DNA of 6,487 bases from Candidatus Solibacter sp. (GTDB taxonomy: Bacteria > Acidobacteriota > Terriglobia > Bryobacterales > Bryobacteraceae): contig JAPKZC010001127.1 in assembly GCA_026394025.1 (NCBI GenBank), positions 1-6,487 of the forward strand, read 5' to 3'. Under the pieces are notes generated by a model. That model ran no database searches. It was not told the origin of the DNA and was given only the letters and a program-made list of their open reading frames with translations. Position 1 is the stretch's first letter. Each line of letters begins with the position of its first letter. This document shows positions 4,535 through 6,487 of this stretch, piece by piece. The position numbers were made by a program, and so were the translations under genes.

Positions 4535-6487
4535 TTACTCCGCTTGTACCGTTGGCATGGGGGCGCACGATGCAGCGTCTCCAACCTCATCAAACGTCAT
4601 GTCGCCGGCGCAACCGTGGCCCCAGCGGTCCAAGGCTCGCCGCAAGGCTTGGATGTCTAATGGCTTGCACAAGTAATCGTTCATCCCGGCCGCCAGACAT
4701 GCAGTCCGATTCTCGTTTGATGCCGAGGCGGTAAGGGCCACAATGGGAACGCAGGATTTTGCGGCAGCCATTTGCCTGATCCGCCTGGTGGCCTCCATCC
4801 CGTCGATCTCGGGCATATGGAGGTCCATCAGCACAATGTCGTAGGAATTCGCCGCAACACTGCTCATAGCCGACGCACCATCGCAGGCGAGGTCGGCCAG
4901 GCAGCCCAGTTTTTCAAGCAGCCGCATCGTAACAACCTGGTTGACCTTGTTGTCTTCGGCAACCAGTATCCTCAGCCCTCTCCGGTTCCCGCCGCTTGCG
5001 GCCTCGGCGGCGGTCTCTGCGACGGTCGCGATCCCGGCCGAAAAAGTGAATTCGAACGTCGTTCCTTCGCCGGCACGGCTCTCGACCCGGATATCTCCGC
5101 CCATCAACGCCACCAGGCGTTTGGAGATCGCCAGGCCGAGGCCGGTACCCCCGTAGTGCCGGTTCGTCGAGGCATCGACCTGGCTGAAAGATCGGAAAAG
5201 ACGGTCGGTCCTGTCCGCCGGAATGCCGATGCCGGTATCCCGAACCGCGACGCGGATGAGGTGTCTGCCGTCGTGGGGCGCCATCTCCACCAGTTGCGCC
5301 TGCATCTCAATCGAGCCTTGGTGGGTGAACTTCACCGCGTTGCTCATCAGGTTGGCCGCCACCTGGCGCAAGCGGGTCGCGTCGCCTGACACCCGCGCCG
5401 GAAGCCTGTCGTCCCAGTGCAGTGTACACTCGATATGCTTTTCCTCCGCCATCTTGCGGAACAGCTCGAAGCTCCAATTCAAAGCGGCCCTAAGGTCAAA
5501 CGGCCTCTCTTCGAGTTCGAGTCTGCCCGAGTCGATCTTGCTATAGTCCAACACGTCGTCCAGTACTCTCCGCAGCACTTCGCCAGACGTGCGGATCAGG
5601 CCCATCATGGGGCGGAGATCGTCCGGGATGGACTCTTCCTCGAGCAAAGCGCTAAGCCCCAAAATGCCGTTCAGCGGTGTGCGGATCTCATGACTCATGT
5701 TGGCCAGGAAGTCGCTTTTGGCCTGCGCCGCGGCATCCGCGCCAAGCCGCGCGCGCACCAGTTCCTCTTCCATCTGCTTCCGCTCGCTGATGTCGAGTAC
5801 GAAACACAGCGAGTAGCCAATCCCCGCGATCACCACCCTTCGCGCCCACAGTAGCCCGGTCCGTTTGCCCGACTTCGAACTCCAGTAGGGCAGCTCATGC
5901 GAGTCGATGTCGCGGCCTTCGTCGAGCGCCCGATGGACCGCCTCATAGTCCTCACGGTCTCCGATCCATCCCAGTTCCGCGGGGTCCCGGCCGATGACGC
6001 TCGCCTTCGGCATGCCCATCAACTCTTCCATCGCCTGGTTCACGTCCACGTAACGGCCGTTCAAATCCTGTAGCGTGATGCCGATCGGGCTGGACTCGAA
6101 CACCGTGCGGAACGCCACCTCCGCCGCCGATTTCTCCTCGAACTGCAACTTGATCCGTTGGTTGGCTGCCTCCAATTCCGCGGTACGCTGGGCCACCATC
6201 AGATCCAGATCCTCCAGGCGGGCCTGCGCCTGGCGGCTAGCCAACCACTTGCGGGTCAGCGCATGGGCCAATTGGATGACCTCAATGTTGTCGAAGGGCT
6301 TCTTGAGAATCAGCAGGTTCTCCGACTGTCCCAGCCGGCGCTGGATGTCGCCCCAGGAGTAATCCGAGTAGGCCGTGCACACCACCACCTGCAGGTTCGG
6401 ATACACCTGCCAAAGGCGAGTGATGGTTTCCACGCCATCCCATCCGGGCGGCATCCGGACATCCACAAACGCCAGCGCGTAGGGACG
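4535..6487 (-). CDS. Hybrid sensor histidine kinase, REC-PAS-HisKA-HATPase-REC (5' end missing)
   Basis: The 650 visible C-terminal residues are in frame to the window edge, so the true start lies outside. Order, numbered from the edge: a receiver domain already at its phospho-acceptor (D9 in 'AFVDVRMPPGWDG', lysine in 'LKKPFD' near 63); a coiled signalling helix rich in Glu/Gln/Ala (about 80-125); a PAS domain (about 127-237, 'FRTVFESSPIGITLQDLNGR' to 'DISERKQ'); a HisKA domain with phospho-His H266 in 'NMSHEIRTPLNG'; an HATPase with N-box 'NLMSNAVKFTH', G1 'DTGIGIP' and G2 'GGTGLGL'; and a second receiver with acidic pair E511/D512, phospho-Asp D555 in 'LMDLHMPEIDG' and Lys608 in 'CKPLD'. 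All catalytic motifs look intact. No transmembrane helix or Hpt domain is visible, so it is probably a cytosolic kinase that takes input from another phosphorylated protein or from its PAS ligand, and passes phosphate to a separate Hpt protein. It converges on the lyase gene with no shared operon. Confidence 0.93.
   Translation of the reverse strand, partial: RPYALAFVDVRMPPGWDGVETITRLWQVYPNLQVVVCTAYSDYSWGDIQRRLGQSENLLILKKPFDNIEVIQLAHALTRKWLASRQAQARLEDLDLMVAQRTAELEAANQRIKLQFEEKSAAEVAFRTVFESSPIGITLQDLNGRYVDVNQAMEELMGMPKASVIGRDPAELGWIGDREDYEAVHRALDEGRDIDSHELPYWSSKSGKRTGLLWARRVVIAGIGYSLCFVLDISERKQMEEELVRARLGADAAAQAKSDFLANMSHEIRTPLNGILGLSALLEEESIPDDLRPMMGLIRTSGEVLRRVLDDVLDYSKIDSGRLELEERPFDLRAALNWSFELFRKMAEEKHIECTLHWDDRLPARVSGDATRLRQVAANLMSNAVKFTHQGSIEMQAQLVEMAPHDGRHLIRVAVRDTGIGIPADRTDRLFRSFSQVDASTNRHYGGTGLGLAISKRLVALMGGDIRVESRAGEGTTFEFTFSAGIATVAETAAEAASGGNRRGLRILVAEDNKVNQVVTMRLLEKLGCLADLACDGASAMSSVAANSYDIVLMDLHMPEIDGMEATRRIRQMAAAKSCVPIVALTASASNENRTACLAAGMNDYLCKPLDIQALRRALDRWGHGCAGDMTFDEVGDAASCAPMPTVQAE

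Overview
The window is GC-rich with high G/C at third codon positions. It most likely comes from an Acidobacteriota genome of the Solibacter/Bryobacter kind. That guess rests on gene style: a DUF4252 protein next to an ECF sigma factor, a TolB/PD40-type propeller blade ending in a typical 'SDRSGG..W' motif, and secreted proteins with very short Ala-rich signal peptides. No rRNA, tRNA, CRISPR array or intact mobile element was seen.

Layout. (1) Bases 1-101, minus: the first 33 codons of an exported protein, probably an alpha/beta hydrolase, cut by the window edge. (2) Bases 265-2406, minus: a tightly packed four-gene operon, transcribed from 2406 down to 265. It encodes a secreted protein resembling LolA/RseB-type outer-membrane-lipoprotein-sorting proteins, an ECF sigma-70 factor, an 87-residue single-pass membrane protein in the anti-sigma position, and a secreted DUF4252 protein. 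Every junction is a stop/start overlap (GTGA, TAATG, ATGA), so the four products are probably translationally coupled and work as one envelope-responsive regulatory unit. (3) Bases 2407-2786: a divergent intergenic region. It holds a decayed fragment of a beta-propeller gene (minus) and presumably the promoters for both flanking transcripts. (4) Bases 2787-4232, plus: a PLP-dependent beta-eliminating lyase closest to tyrosine phenol-lyase. It keeps the Schiff-base lysine and the two residues that separate tyrosine phenol-lyase from tryptophanase, but has lost several otherwise conserved active-site and cation-site residues and carries an extra C-terminal tail. (5) Bases 4233-4534: a convergent gap with a second, near-identical copy of 33 bp from the lyase 3' end, small hairpins, and a doubtful open frame on the minus strand. 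(6) Bases 4535-6487, minus: a hybrid sensor histidine kinase (REC-PAS-HisKA-HATPase-REC) whose N terminus lies outside the window.

The candidate for an under-described system is the RseB-like/ECF sigma/mini-anti-sigma/DUF4252 operon. The most testable single-gene oddity is the lyase. Family-level statements come from my knowledge of the families and alignment by eye; no database search was run.
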